From: Candidatus Oscillibacter excrementavium
Lineage (GTDB): Bacteria > Bacillota > Clostridia > Oscillospirales > Oscillospiraceae
Direction of reading: 5' to 3'
Length of the DNA: 47,339 nucleotides
NCBI GenBank assembly: GCA_019118505.1
Contig: DWYU01000108.1
Span: 1 to 47,339, forward strand
How positions within the stretch are numbered: the first letter of the stretch is position 1; each line of letters starts with the position of its first letter. Below are positions 7,951 through 15,379 of the stretch, piece by piece. The position numbers and the translations under genes are program-made. The notes beneath the pieces are model-generated. The model searched no databases, had not been told where the DNA came from, and was given only the letters and a program-made list of their open reading frames with translations.

Positions 7951-7967
7951 CAGTTGAGGCGGGAAGC

Positions 7968-8003
7968 AGACAGCGCCGCAGGCTTGTGCCTGCGGCGCTG
8001 TCT
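7968..8003 (+). terminator. 16-bp perfect hairpin after the membrane-protein gene
   Basis: AGACAGCGCCGCAGGC (7968-7983), loop TTGT, exact complement at 7988-8003. No long T-run follows, so it may act together with the next hairpin. Confidence 0.65.
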
Positions 8004-8018
8004 CTGCGCAGATATGGC

Positions 8019-8045
8019 AAAAGCCGCGGGACCGCCGCGGCTTTT
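8019..8045. terminator. Bidirectional terminator
   Basis: AAAAGCCGCGG (8019-8029), loop GACCG, CCGCGGCTTTT (8035-8045). A and T tails on both sides fit a terminator for the rightward transcript and for the leftward peptide gene at 8059-8202. Confidence 0.8.
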
Positions 8046-8058
8046 GGGGAGGGCACCG

Positions 8059-8202
8059 TTAGAACAGACCCCTCCGCCTCCGGAACTTCTGGATGGTTTC
8101 GTACGCGAAATAGAGCACGGCGAGGGACAGAATCGTGATGACCGGCAGGAACAGGACTGCGTACAGCAATGTGCTTCCGCTCAAAAACAGGATGTCCAGC
8201 AT
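8059..8202 (-). CDS. 47-residue single-pass membrane peptide
   Basis: The frame starting at the ATG at 8202 has AGAAAGGAG about six bases upstream. It encodes MLDILFLSGSTLL, then a long hydrophobic stretch (to about residue 33), then the basic tail IQKFRRRRGLF. That is one membrane helix with a positive-inside C-terminus. The open frame extends further upstream, but the ribosome binding site and composition support this short form. A possible -10 (TACAAT on the minus strand, near 8280) and a leader hairpin (GTTTGGGC 8224-8231 with GCCCAAAC 8237-8244) precede it. The function is unknown. Confidence 0.6.
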   Translation of the reverse strand: MLDILFLSGSTLLYAVLFLPVITILSLAVLYFAYETIQKFRRRRGLF

Positions 8203-8342
8203 ACGATGCTCCTTTCTGGCGCTGTTTGGGCGGCCTGCCCAAACAATTCGTTCCACCTCCTCCGTTCTGTGTATAAATTGTACCACATCTTTTCGGGAAA
8301 TGGAAGAGGAATTGTGAGATTTTACAGAAATCGGGCGCGTGC

Positions 8343-9014
8343 TCAAAAGGCCGAGTCCCGGTCGATCACATTGCAGCGAAAGGCGGAGATCGTCTGCCCA
8401 TCCCCGCACTCCAGCTGTACCTCAAAATGAGAATAGAGCCAGGCGGGGATCTCCCAGCGGAACAGGACAAAAGTCCGACCATCCCGGATCCGCCGGACAC
8501 CCAGCTGCTGCCGCTCCTCGGCGACTCCCGTGCCGGTGGGATACAGAAACAAAACCACCTGCTCCACAGAGCACTCCCGGCCATCCTGAAAGGTGACGGC
8601 CACCGTCACCGTGCTGTTGGGCGAAAACAGGTACCAGCCAAAGTCGCTTTTGGAGATCTCCTGCCCATCCTCATCATAGAAATAGACACCTGTAACCTGT
8701 GGTTCTGCCGGTGGTGGCCAGCCGTCCTGGCGCGCGTTGGAAAGGATCCAGACCAGTACCGCCAGCAGCGCCAGGCAGAGGAATCCCGCCGCCAGCGTTA
8801 GCCGCTTCCACCGCCGGAGAGGGGAGGCTGGCTCCGCCTGGAAGTCCACCGTCAAAACCTCCGAAAGCGCCCGCTGGTTTTCCGGGGAGGGAACAGATGT
8901 CCCCATCTCCCACTTGGACACCGCCTGCCGGCTGACGGACAGCCGCTCTGCCAAGGCCTCCTGGCTCATGCCCAGCCGTTCCCGCCCCTCCCGAATGGCC
9001 TTACCCAGATCCAT
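8343..9014 (-). CDS. XRE-family regulator with membrane anchor and outer sensor-like domain
   Basis: 223 residues. The N-terminal HTH_3 domain (about 4-58) shows GRERLGMSQEALAERLSVSRQ and AVSKWEMGTSVPSPENQ. A basic stretch (RRWKR) is followed by one membrane helix at about 71-91 (LTLAAGFLCLALLAVLVWIL). The remaining 130 residues have a beta-rich composition and would lie outside the cell. This design suggests a one-component regulator reading an envelope signal, which is an inference. The ATG at 9014 has AGGAGGT at good spacing. It is divergent from ispE, with three GGTTGCG half-sites between them. It is the only intact one of three XRE membrane-type regulators in the window. Confidence 0.8.
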   Translation of the reverse strand: MDLGKAIREGRERLGMSQEALAERLSVSRQAVSKWEMGTSVPSPENQRALSEVLTVDFQAEPASPLRRWKRLTLAAGFLCLALLAVLVWILSNARQDGWPPPAEPQVTGVYFYDEDGQEISKSDFGWYLFSPNSTVTVAVTFQDGRECSVEQVVLFLYPTGTGVAEERQQLGVRRIRDGRTFVLFRWEIPAWLYSHFEVQLECGDGQTISAFRCNVIDRDSAF

Positions 9015-9057
9015 GGAACTACCTCCTTTTTTGGATTCCAGCATAGCAGAATTTCCC

Positions 9058-9095
9058 GGTTGCGTCCACCAACTTTCCGCAACCAGCCGGTTGCG
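9058..9095. promoter_or_regulatory. Candidate operator: three GGTTGCG half-sites
   Basis: GGTTGCG at 9058-9064, then a perfect inverted pair CGCAACC (9078-9084) and GGTTGCG (9089-9095). They lie 45-80 bases upstream of the XRE gene start and just upstream of the ispE promoter. Autoregulation by the XRE protein is inferred. Confidence 0.5.
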
Positions 9096-9107
9096 GGCAT
9101 TCTGCGG

Positions 9108-9136
9108 TTTCCACCTTTGGCAGGATGTGCTATACT
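9108..9136 (+). promoter_or_regulatory. Promoter for ispE-spoIIR
   Basis: TTTCCA (9108-9113), 17-bp spacer, TATACT (9131-9136), 40 bases before the ispE ATG. The -35 is weak. Confidence 0.5.
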
Positions 9137-9176
9137 GGACCCAGACAGCGGGCTGAGACCCGCGGGAGGTGGAAGG

Positions 9177-10055
9177 ATGAAGACCATCACACTGGAGGCT
9201 CCGGCCAAGATCAACCTGACGCTGGACATTCTGGGCCGGCGGGCCGACGGCTATCACGACCTGCGGATGGTGATGCAGTCCGTGTCCCTTGGGGACACCG
9301 TGACCGTGACAGAGTCCGGGGACGGCTTTGCCCTGCTGGCGGAGGGCATCACCCTGCCGGCGGGAAAGACCACCCTGGAACAGCGGGCGGCGGAGTCGTT
9401 TTTCCGGTATCTGGACCGCCCTGTGCCGGGGCTGGAGGTGCGGCTTGCAAAGCGCGTCCCGGCCTACGCCGGGCTGGGGGGCGGCAGCGCGGACGTGGCG
9501 GCGGTGCTGCGGGGCCTCCGGGCTTTGTACGCCCCGGAGCTGCCCCGGCGGGCCCTGGAGGAGATCGGGCTGTCCGTGGGCAGCGACGTGCCCTTCTGCG
9601 TCCACGGCGGCACCTGCCTGGCGGAGGGCCGGGGAGAGCACCTGACGGACCTGCCGCCCCTGCCGGACTGCGCCATCGTGCTGTGCAAGCCGGACTTCGG
9701 CCTGCCCACGCCGGAGCTGTTCGCACGGGTGGATGGGGCGGAGCTGGGCGCCAGGCCGGACACGGCGGCCATGGAGGCGGCCCTGGTCCGGGGAGATCTG
9801 CCCGCCGTGGCCGGGTGCCTGGGCAACGTCTTTGAGCGGGTGCTGACGGAAGAAGAGGGAGCGGAGATCCGCTGCATCCGGGCGGCCCTGGCCCGGTGCG
9901 GCGCCCTGGGGGCCGCCATGAGCGGCTCCGGCCCCACGGTGTTCGGCCTGTTCGACGATCCGGCAAGGGCACATCGGGCGGCGGAGGCCCTGGGCCAGAA
10001 GTACCGGCAGACCTATCTGGCCGCGCCGGTGAAAAAGTTCAGGGAATTGGAATAG
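9177..10055 (+). CDS. ispE: 4-diphosphocytidyl-2-C-methyl-D-erythritol kinase
   Basis: 292 residues, normal for IspE, the GHMP kinase that phosphorylates CDP-methylerythritol in the MEP route to isoprenoids. Landmarks are APAKINLTLDILGRRADGYH at 8-27 (catalytic Lys11 and the substrate-binding GYH), the ATP loop AYAGLGGGSADVAA at 96-109, the catalytic Asp137 region GSDVPF, and the C-terminal AMSGSGPTVFG. The ATG at 9177 follows GGGAGGTGGAAGG. spoIIR begins 73 bases downstream and may share the transcript. IspE tells us that this organism uses the MEP pathway. Confidence 0.95.
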   Translation: MKTITLEAPAKINLTLDILGRRADGYHDLRMVMQSVSLGDTVTVTESGDGFALLAEGITLPAGKTTLEQRAAESFFRYLDRPVPGLEVRLAKRVPAYAGLGGGSADVAAVLRGLRALYAPELPRRALEEIGLSVGSDVPFCVHGGTCLAEGRGEHLTDLPPLPDCAIVLCKPDFGLPTPELFARVDGAELGARPDTAAMEAALVRGDLPAVAGCLGNVFERVLTEEEGAEIRCIRAALARCGALGAAMSGSGPTVFGLFDDPARAHRAAEALGQKYRQTYLAAPVKKFRELE

Positions 10056-10128
10056 AAATTGAACGTTCCGTCCATACTGCGGGGAAACGGGCCCGAGAGG
10101 GCTACATAGCAAAGGACGGAAAACGAAG

Positions 10129-10764
10129 ATGAAAACAGCTGCAAAGCATACCCGAAAGACCCTGCGGATCGCGGAGCTGGCCCTGCTGCTGGGCACGGCG
10201 GTCTTTCTGCTGACCGGCGCCTGGGCCCTGAACACCCAGCGGGACCTGGCGGACCGGGTGGTGCGGCTCCACGTGCTGGCCAACTCCGATTCGGAGGAGG
10301 ATCAGGCCCTGAAGCTCCTGGTCCGGGACGCCGTGCTGGAGCGGGCCACGGAGATTTTGGAGCAGTCCGCGGACCGGCAGGAGGCGGAATCGCTCCTGCG
10401 GGAGAGCCTGCCGGAGCTGGAGACCATCGGGGAGGAGACGGTCCGGGCCAACGGCTATTCCTATGATGTGGCGGCGGAGCTGGAGGATACCTCGTTCCCC
10501 ACCAAGGACTACGACGGCTTCTCCCTGCCCGCCGGGGAGTATCTGGCGCTGCGGATCCTCATCGGCGCGGGGGCAGGGCAGAACTGGTGGTGCGTGGTGT
10601 TCCCGCCCCTGTGCACCGCCACCTCCGCGGATGTGCCGGAGACGGCTCTGGCCGCCGGCCTCACAGAGGATCAGGTCAGCCTGATGACCGAGGAGGACAG
10701 CGGCTATGTGCTGAAATTCAAGGCCGTGGAGTGGTGGGAGCAGCTGAAGGCGGCCCTCTCTTAA
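10129..10764 (+). CDS. spoIIR: Stage II sporulation protein R
   Basis: 211 residues. Made in the forespore, SpoIIR is exported into the intermembrane space and triggers SpoIIGA processing of pro-sigma-E in the mother cell. A signal anchor spans about residues 13-34. The family signature follows directly: VVRLHVLANSDSEEDQALKL, then VRDAVL, and later GQNWWCVVFPPLC and VLKFKAVEWWEQL. Length is within the family range. The start has an AAAGGA-type site. No clear sigma-F promoter was recognised in the 73-bp gap after ispE. Its presence is good evidence for endospore formation. Confidence 0.93.
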   Translation: MKTAAKHTRKTLRIAELALLLGTAVFLLTGAWALNTQRDLADRVVRLHVLANSDSEEDQALKLLVRDAVLERATEILEQSADRQEAESLLRESLPELETIGEETVRANGYSYDVAAELEDTSFPTKDYDGFSLPAGEYLALRILIGAGAGQNWWCVVFPPLCTATSADVPETALAAGLTEDQVSLMTEEDSGYVLKFKAVEWWEQLKAALS

Positions 10765-10831
10765 ATCCCAGGTATAATTGCATCCCCAAACCAGCATCCT
10801 AACGGCAGACGGAGGAAGGGGAGGAGATGCC

Positions 10832-11836
10832 ATGAGATACGACTGGAAAAGACCGGCTGCCGCCGTCCTGCCGCTGGCGGTGCTGGCCGCCCTGTGTACT
10901 GGCTGCGGCGGAGACACCGCCCCGGAGACCCGGGCGGGAGAGCTCCGGACGCGGGAGCCCCAGGTGCTGGGGCTGCTGCTGCCCCGGGAGAACGCCTTGA
11001 CAGCGGAGCTGAAAACGGCCATCCAGACGGAGGCTGAGGCACGGGGCTATCAGGTGCGGTGCTATGACGCCGGCGGCGACCCGGAGACCCAGCTCCGCCA
11101 GGTCCACCAGGCCCTGGCGGACGGGATCGGAACGCTGCTGGTGGAGCTGGCAGACAGCGAGGCGTCGGAGAAGCTGGCCGGCATCGTGGGGGAAGCCGGC
11201 GTGGTCCTGATGGGCCAGGCGCCGGCGTCATCCATCCTGGATGAACGGCTGGTGCTGGTGGGAGCCGATGAGGCCGGGAGCGGCGTCCTTCAGGGACAGG
11301 CCCTGGCGGACTACTTCTGGGAGACGGACCACGGGACCGAGGTCCGCTGCCTGCTGTTTCAGGGGGAGGGCACGGACGCCCGGTCCGACAGCGCCGTTCA
11401 GACGCTGCTGGACGACGGCTTTTTCCCCATCGCCGCGGCAGGGGATCAGGTCTGCGGCCCCAGCCGGGCGGAGGCCTGCCGGGATATGACGGCGCTGCTG
11501 GCGGAGCAGGTGGACTACGACTGCGTCATCTGCGACAGTGATGAGATGGCCCTGGGGGTGATCGACGCCCTGGAGGCCGCCGGCCGGGACCCCGCCGTGA
11601 CCCCCATTGTCAGCGTGGACCACACCGCCCAGGGGACCGCCGCGGCGGAGGAGGGCAGCCTGTACCTGACAGTGGACCGGAACGCCGCCCTCCAGGCCCG
11701 GGCGGCGGTGGCGGCGGCCGTCAATCTGGACCAGGGCCGGCCCTTTGACACCGGCCTGCGGGAGCTGCTGGGCCAGGCTGGGATTTTGGATCCCAATCAG
11801 CCCTACACGGCCCGGGTGGCCCCGGCGGCGGGCTGA
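10832..11836 (+). CDS. Substrate-binding lipoprotein, periplasmic-binding-protein type I fold
   Basis: 334 residues. A signal peptide ends in a lipobox-like LAALCTGC, with Cys24 as the likely lipidation site; position -3 is Cys, so the box is imperfect. The body looks like a type I periplasmic binding protein (sugar or autoinducer type): VLGLLLPRENALTAELKTAI, a second strand at ADGIGTLLVELAD, and CVICDSDEMALGVIDALEAAG. No permease or ATPase genes are beside it, so it may serve a distant transporter or act as a sensor. The ATG at 10832 has GGGGAGGAG upstream. A TATAAT at 10773-10778 may be its own -10. The ligand is unknown. Confidence 0.75.
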   Translation: MRYDWKRPAAAVLPLAVLAALCTGCGGDTAPETRAGELRTREPQVLGLLLPRENALTAELKTAIQTEAEARGYQVRCYDAGGDPETQLRQVHQALADGIGTLLVELADSEASEKLAGIVGEAGVVLMGQAPASSILDERLVLVGADEAGSGVLQGQALADYFWETDHGTEVRCLLFQGEGTDARSDSAVQTLLDDGFFPIAAAGDQVCGPSRAEACRDMTALLAEQVDYDCVICDSDEMALGVIDALEAAGRDPAVTPIVSVDHTAQGTAAAEEGSLYLTVDRNAALQARAAVAAAVNLDQGRPFDTGLRELLGQAGILDPNQPYTARVAPAAG

Positions 11837-11868
11837 CCCGGACATAGGTCCGCTCACAGTGCATGAAC

Positions 11869-11909
11869 AGGCCCCGGAGGGGATGGAAGCTCCATCCCCT
11901 CCGGGGCCT
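11869..11909. terminator. Bidirectional terminator (19-bp stem)
   Basis: AGGCCCCGGAGGGGATGGA (11869-11887), loop AGC, exact complement at 11891-11909 followed by TTT. It separates the rightward lipoprotein gene from the leftward YibE/F gene. Confidence 0.85.
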
Positions 11910-11939
11910 TTGCTATGACCGGATCTGCCTGCGGGCGGC

Positions 11940-13115
11940 TCATGCCTGCTCCGGGATTTCCCGCCGGACCCGGGCCGGCAAGGTGTACAGCACCGTGGCG
12001 ATGGCCACTGTGGCCGGCACGCTCAAAATCACGCCGAAGCTGCCGGAGAGGCCCTGCATGACGGATATTGCGATGTTGTTGGAGTTGATGATCTGCAGCC
12101 AGGGCAGGTCGTAGGCGTAGTCCAGCACCAGCATGCTGACGCTGCCGCCGGCGAAGGCCAGGATCAATGTGTTGGAGTCGGTGCCCATCATGTCCCGGCC
12201 CACCCGCATCCCGGCCCGGAACAGCTCTTTCCGGGAGATGCCGGGGGACTGGCCCTGGATCTCCGCCATGGAGCTGGCAATGGACATGCCCACGTCCATC
12301 ATGGCCCCCAGGGCGGAGATCAAAAGGCCGGAGAACAGCAGCCCGCCCACCTGGATGCCGGAGGTGCTCCACAGGCTCATCAGGCTCTCGATGTCGCTGA
12401 TGTTCCAGCCGGTGACGCCGGTGGAGAAGGAGAAGAGGGAGGCGGATACCCCCGCCATCACCACGCCGGCCACGGTCCCGGCAGTGGCGGCCACCGTCTT
12501 GCGGGTGGGACCGCTCAGCAGCCACATGGTCACCACTGTGGTGACGGCACACACCAGCACCGCGCTCCAGAAGGGGGACCAGCCCCGGTACACCATGGGC
12601 AGGTACACCCAGATGATGCAGGCAAAGGTGAACACCAGGCTCAGCGCCCCCTTGGCCCCCTGCCAGCCGCCGATGGCACACAGGGCCAGCAGGTACAGCA
12701 GCACGAAGCAGAGGATCTGGAACTCCCGGTCCTGGGAGTAGACGCTGGACACCACCGTGTCTCCGGCCACGCTCTGCATCACCACCACCCGCATCCCTAC
12801 GGTGCAGGGGGCGCCGAAGAGGAAGCCGGCGCTGGAGGTAGTCTCGATCTCCTGGCCCTTCAGCTCACCGGAGGTCATACGGACCCGGACCACCTGTTCG
12901 CCCACCCGGGTGCCGTTGGGCTGGAGGTTGTCCTGGAGGATCTCCGTCACCACGCCCTTTTCAAAGGTCTGCCCCTCCCGGGAGACCAGCGCCACCTTGT
13001 CCACCTGGTTCAGGCGGACCACCAGCACCAAAAACAGCGCCAGCAGCACCAGGGGCGGCACAAAGCGCTTCCAATCCAATCGTTGTGTCAACAGCTTCAA
13101 GAGAACAGACCTCAT
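11940..13115 (-). CDS. YibE/F family membrane protein
   Basis: 391 residues. After one N-terminal helix (about 17-35) comes an extracytoplasmic domain of about 100 residues (GVVTEILQDNLQPNGTRVGE and so on). About seven membrane segments follow, with the motifs GGWQGAKGALSLVFT, LLISALGAMMDVGMSIASSM and MGTDSNTLILAFAGGS, characteristic of YibE/YibF. The biochemical function of the family is not settled. The ATG at 13115 is preceded only by a moderate ribosome binding site (AGAACAGACC). The gene lies downstream of the SLH metallophosphatase on the same strand, with a good terminator between them. Confidence 0.85.
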   Translation of the reverse strand: MRSVLLKLLTQRLDWKRFVPPLVLLALFLVLVVRLNQVDKVALVSREGQTFEKGVVTEILQDNLQPNGTRVGEQVVRVRMTSGELKGQEIETTSSAGFLFGAPCTVGMRVVVMQSVAGDTVVSSVYSQDREFQILCFVLLYLLALCAIGGWQGAKGALSLVFTFACIIWVYLPMVYRGWSPFWSAVLVCAVTTVVTMWLLSGPTRKTVAATAGTVAGVVMAGVSASLFSFSTGVTGWNISDIESLMSLWSTSGIQVGGLLFSGLLISALGAMMDVGMSIASSMAEIQGQSPGISRKELFRAGMRVGRDMMGTDSNTLILAFAGGSVSMLVLDYAYDLPWLQIINSNNIAISVMQGLSGSFGVILSVPATVAIATVLYTLPARVRREIPEQA

Positions 13116-13157
13116 TTCGTTCAGATATAGACGGCCGGGAGACCGGCGAAAAACAGG

Positions 13158-13190
13158 GTCTCTCCGCAGGCGGACGGCCTGCGGAGAGAC
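13158..13190 (-). terminator. Terminator of the SLH metallophosphatase gene
   Basis: GTCTCTCCGCAGGC (13158-13171) pairs with GCCTGCGGAGAGAC (13177-13190). On the minus strand a CTGTTTTT tract follows. Confidence 0.85.
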
Positions 13191-13213
13191 GGAAGGGGAC
13201 GCGGAACAGGGGG

Positions 13214-15154
13214 TCAGCCCAGCTTGGTCAGGGCGTAGTCCGCGCTGGAGGCGGTGACGGAGCTGCCATCCAGCAGGCCGTTGTTCCGGGCGTAGGCCAT
13301 GCCCTGGGAGAGGGTGGCGTTCCGCACGGCGCCGGCCTTGCCCTGGACCGCGGCGTACCGGGTCAGCATGGCGGCAAACTGGGCCTGGGTGACCAGCTCG
13401 TCCGGCTGGAAGCTGGAGCCGGTGACGCCCTTGACGATGCCCTGGGCCTTGGCCCAGGCCACGGCATTGAGATAGCCGGCATCGGCGCTCACGTCGGAGA
13501 AGCCGGCGGCGGTGGACACGGCGGGACGGCCGGCGTCATCATACAGCCGCTGGACGGCCTGGGCCCGGGTCAGGGGGGCGGTGAGGCTCTCGCCGTCGCC
13601 AGTCTTGCGGATGGTGAAGGTCTGGTCGATCTTCTCCGTCTGGCCGTCAGCGGTCAGCTGATAGGTGTCGATGGAGAAGGCATCCGCGCTGAGGGTGATG
13701 ACGGACCAGCTGGGCAGCCAGTTCTGGCTGCGCTCGGCGATGTAGTCCTGCTGGGCGGAGATCAACTCGTAGTACTTGGAGCCGGAGGCGGAGTTGGCGG
13801 TCATGTACAGGGTGCCGTTGGGATTCACCACGGTGTTGCCCACGGTGGTCTCAATGGTGTAGCAGTGGTTGTCCGCCTGGAAGTCGTCCAGCAGAGCCTG
13901 GCCGGCGGCATCCTCGGGGTACAGGGGGATCTGGGTGCTGGCGTTGATGTCGTAGGCGTGATCCCAGTCGTAGTCGCTGCCGTCATCGTTCAGCTGGAAC
14001 TCATAGGCGCCGTGGGTCTGGCCGTCGCCGTACAGCAGCTTGGAGCGGCTGTAGGTGTGGTCGTGGCCCTGGAGCACCACGTCGATGTCGTACTCGTCGA
14101 AGATGGGGGTCAGCTGGGTCCGGAGGATCATGCCGTCCGTGTCGGAGTGATCCAGGCCGGAGCCGTAGATGTCCTGGTGGATGGTGACGATCCGCCAGGC
14201 GGCGTCGGGATCCGAGGCAATGGCCTCCCGGATGGTCTGCTCATGCTCCGCCACATTGTAGTTGTTGGTGTTCAGCACGATGAACAGGCCGTTGCCGTAG
14301 GAGTAGTAATAGTCGCCGCCGGCCTGGGTGGCGCCGTTCTCCGTGGCGTTGGGGTTGTTGAAGTGGTACATATAGTCGGGGTTCAGGGAGTCGTGGTTGC
14401 CGATGGTGGTGGCAACCGGCAGGGAGGCCAGTACGTCCGGGCTCAGATAGCCGGCATACTCCTCCTCCTTGGCCTGGCCGGTCTTGTTGACCTGGTCGCC
14501 GGCGGAGATGATAAAGCTCACGTCCGGGTCCTGGGCCAGGGCGGCCTCCAGGGTCCGGTTCCAGCCGAAGGCGTCGTTCCGGGCGGCGGTATTGGCCGCG
14601 CCGGACTCGGCGGCCAGGGTCTCGCTGCCCTGGGGCTGGCCCTTGGAGGCACCGATCTGGGGATCGCCCACATACAGCATCTTCACGGTGTCGAAGCTCC
14701 GGGTCTGGTAGGTCTCCACCTCCGTCTGGACGCCGTTCTTCTCCACGGTGTAGTAGTAGGTGGTGTTGGGCGCCAGGCCGGTGACAGTGACGTGGTTGTA
14801 GTGATAGGCCACGCCGCCGGTGAGGCTGGTGTCCACGTCGCCGGCGGTGCCGGTGTAGGCCCGCAGGCTGTTCCGATTGGTGCCGAAGTGCACCACCGGA
14901 GTGGCGGCGGAGCCGTTGTCCTGGCTGTACCAGGCGAAGTTCAGCTCCGTCTCGTCGGCGCCGGGGGTCAGGGACACCTGGGTGTAGTCGGTGGCGACCG
15001 TGTTCCACTCCTGGGTCCAGGCGGTCCACTCGGCGCTGCCGCCCACGGCGGCACCGTCGTTGTAGTGGACGGTGGCGGCCAGGGCGGGGACCATAGTGCC
15101 GATCAGCAGTGCGCCGCACACGCCGCCCACCAGAAGTCTCTTCTTGATGTTCAT
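13214..15154 (-). CDS. Secreted purple-acid-phosphatase-like metallophosphoesterase with SLH anchor
   Basis: 646 residues. A signal peptide (1-27, ending VPALAA) is followed by a fibronectin-III-like domain of the purple acid phosphatase type (about 50-155, with VTGLAPNTTYYYTVEKNG). The calcineurin-like catalytic domain follows, with its five metal motifs: VGDPQIGA, SAGDQVN, TIGNHDS, TIHQDIYG and LQGHDHTYS. The last 100 residues resemble S-layer homology repeats (LTRAQAVQRLYDDAG, FSDVSADAGYLNAVAWAKAQGI, cut here to FSDVSADAGYLNAVAWAKA). Only about two repeats are recognisable and the final one is degenerate. It probably releases phosphate from extracellular esters at the cell surface; the substrate is unknown. 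It has its own promoter and terminator. Confidence 0.88.
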   Translation of the reverse strand: MNIKKRLLVGGVCGALLIGTMVPALAATVHYNDGAAVGGSAEWTAWTQEWNTVATDYTQVSLTPGADETELNFAWYSQDNGSAATPVVHFGTNRNSLRAYTGTAGDVDTSLTGGVAYHYNHVTVTGLAPNTTYYYTVEKNGVQTEVETYQTRSFDTVKMLYVGDPQIGASKGQPQGSETLAAESGAANTAARNDAFGWNRTLEAALAQDPDVSFIISAGDQVNKTGQAKEEEYAGYLSPDVLASLPVATTIGNHDSLNPDYMYHFNNPNATENGATQAGGDYYYSYGNGLFIVLNTNNYNVAEHEQTIREAIASDPDAAWRIVTIHQDIYGSGLDHSDTDGMILRTQLTPIFDEYDIDVVLQGHDHTYSRSKLLYGDGQTHGAYEFQLNDDGSDYDWDHAYDINASTQIPLYPEDAAGQALLDDFQADNHCYTIETTVGNTVVNPNGTLYMTANSASGSKYYELISAQQDYIAERSQNWLPSWSVITLSADAFSIDTYQLTADGQTEKIDQTFTIRKTGDGESLTAPLTRAQAVQRLYDDAGRPAVSTAAGFSDVSADAGYLNAVAWAKAQGIVKGVTGSSFQPDELVTQAQFAAMLTRYAAVQGKAGAVRNATLSQGMAYARNNGLLDGSSVTASSADYALTKLG

Positions 15155-15210
15155 GTCAATCCTTCCTCATTTTCAGTTTTGTTCTGCGCGGGTTTCCCCT
15201 TCGGAACATG

Positions 15211-15239
15211 AGTATAGCGCCCTGATTTTCGTCCCGCAA
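15211..15239 (-). promoter_or_regulatory. Promoter of the SLH metallophosphatase gene
   Basis: Minus strand: TTGCGG (15239-15234), 17-bp spacer, TATACT (15216-15211). A 19-base inverted repeat, AAACTCTT/AAGAGTTT (15250-15268), lies immediately upstream and could be a regulator site. Confidence 0.55.
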
Positions 15240-15341
15240 GGCACCTTGCAAACTCTTGTTAAGAGTTTAACATCCCTTTTACAAAGGGCTCCGCCGCTTT
15301 ACAGAATCGACACATTCCGGCAGCCCGCCGGGGAGAAAAAA

Positions 15342-15368
15342 CGCCCGTGTTCCATCGGAACACGGGCG
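15342..15368 (-). terminator. Terminator of the kinase gene
   Basis: CGCCCGTGTTCC (15342-15353), loop ATC, GGAACACGGGCG (15357-15368). On the minus strand it is followed by GTTTTTTCTC. Confidence 0.88.
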
Positions 15369-15379
15369 GCTGAGCGCGG

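Noticed and set aside
9015-10283. Long minus-strand open frame continuing upstream of the XRE regulator start, antisense to ispE
   Set aside because: It is a product of high GC content: ispE motifs are complete on the plus strand and the XRE start has its own AGGAGGT site.
13085-15211. Long plus-strand open frame opposite the metallophosphatase
   Set aside because: The encoded protein is Gly/Val/His repetitive with no domain, while the minus strand has all five metallophosphatase motifs.
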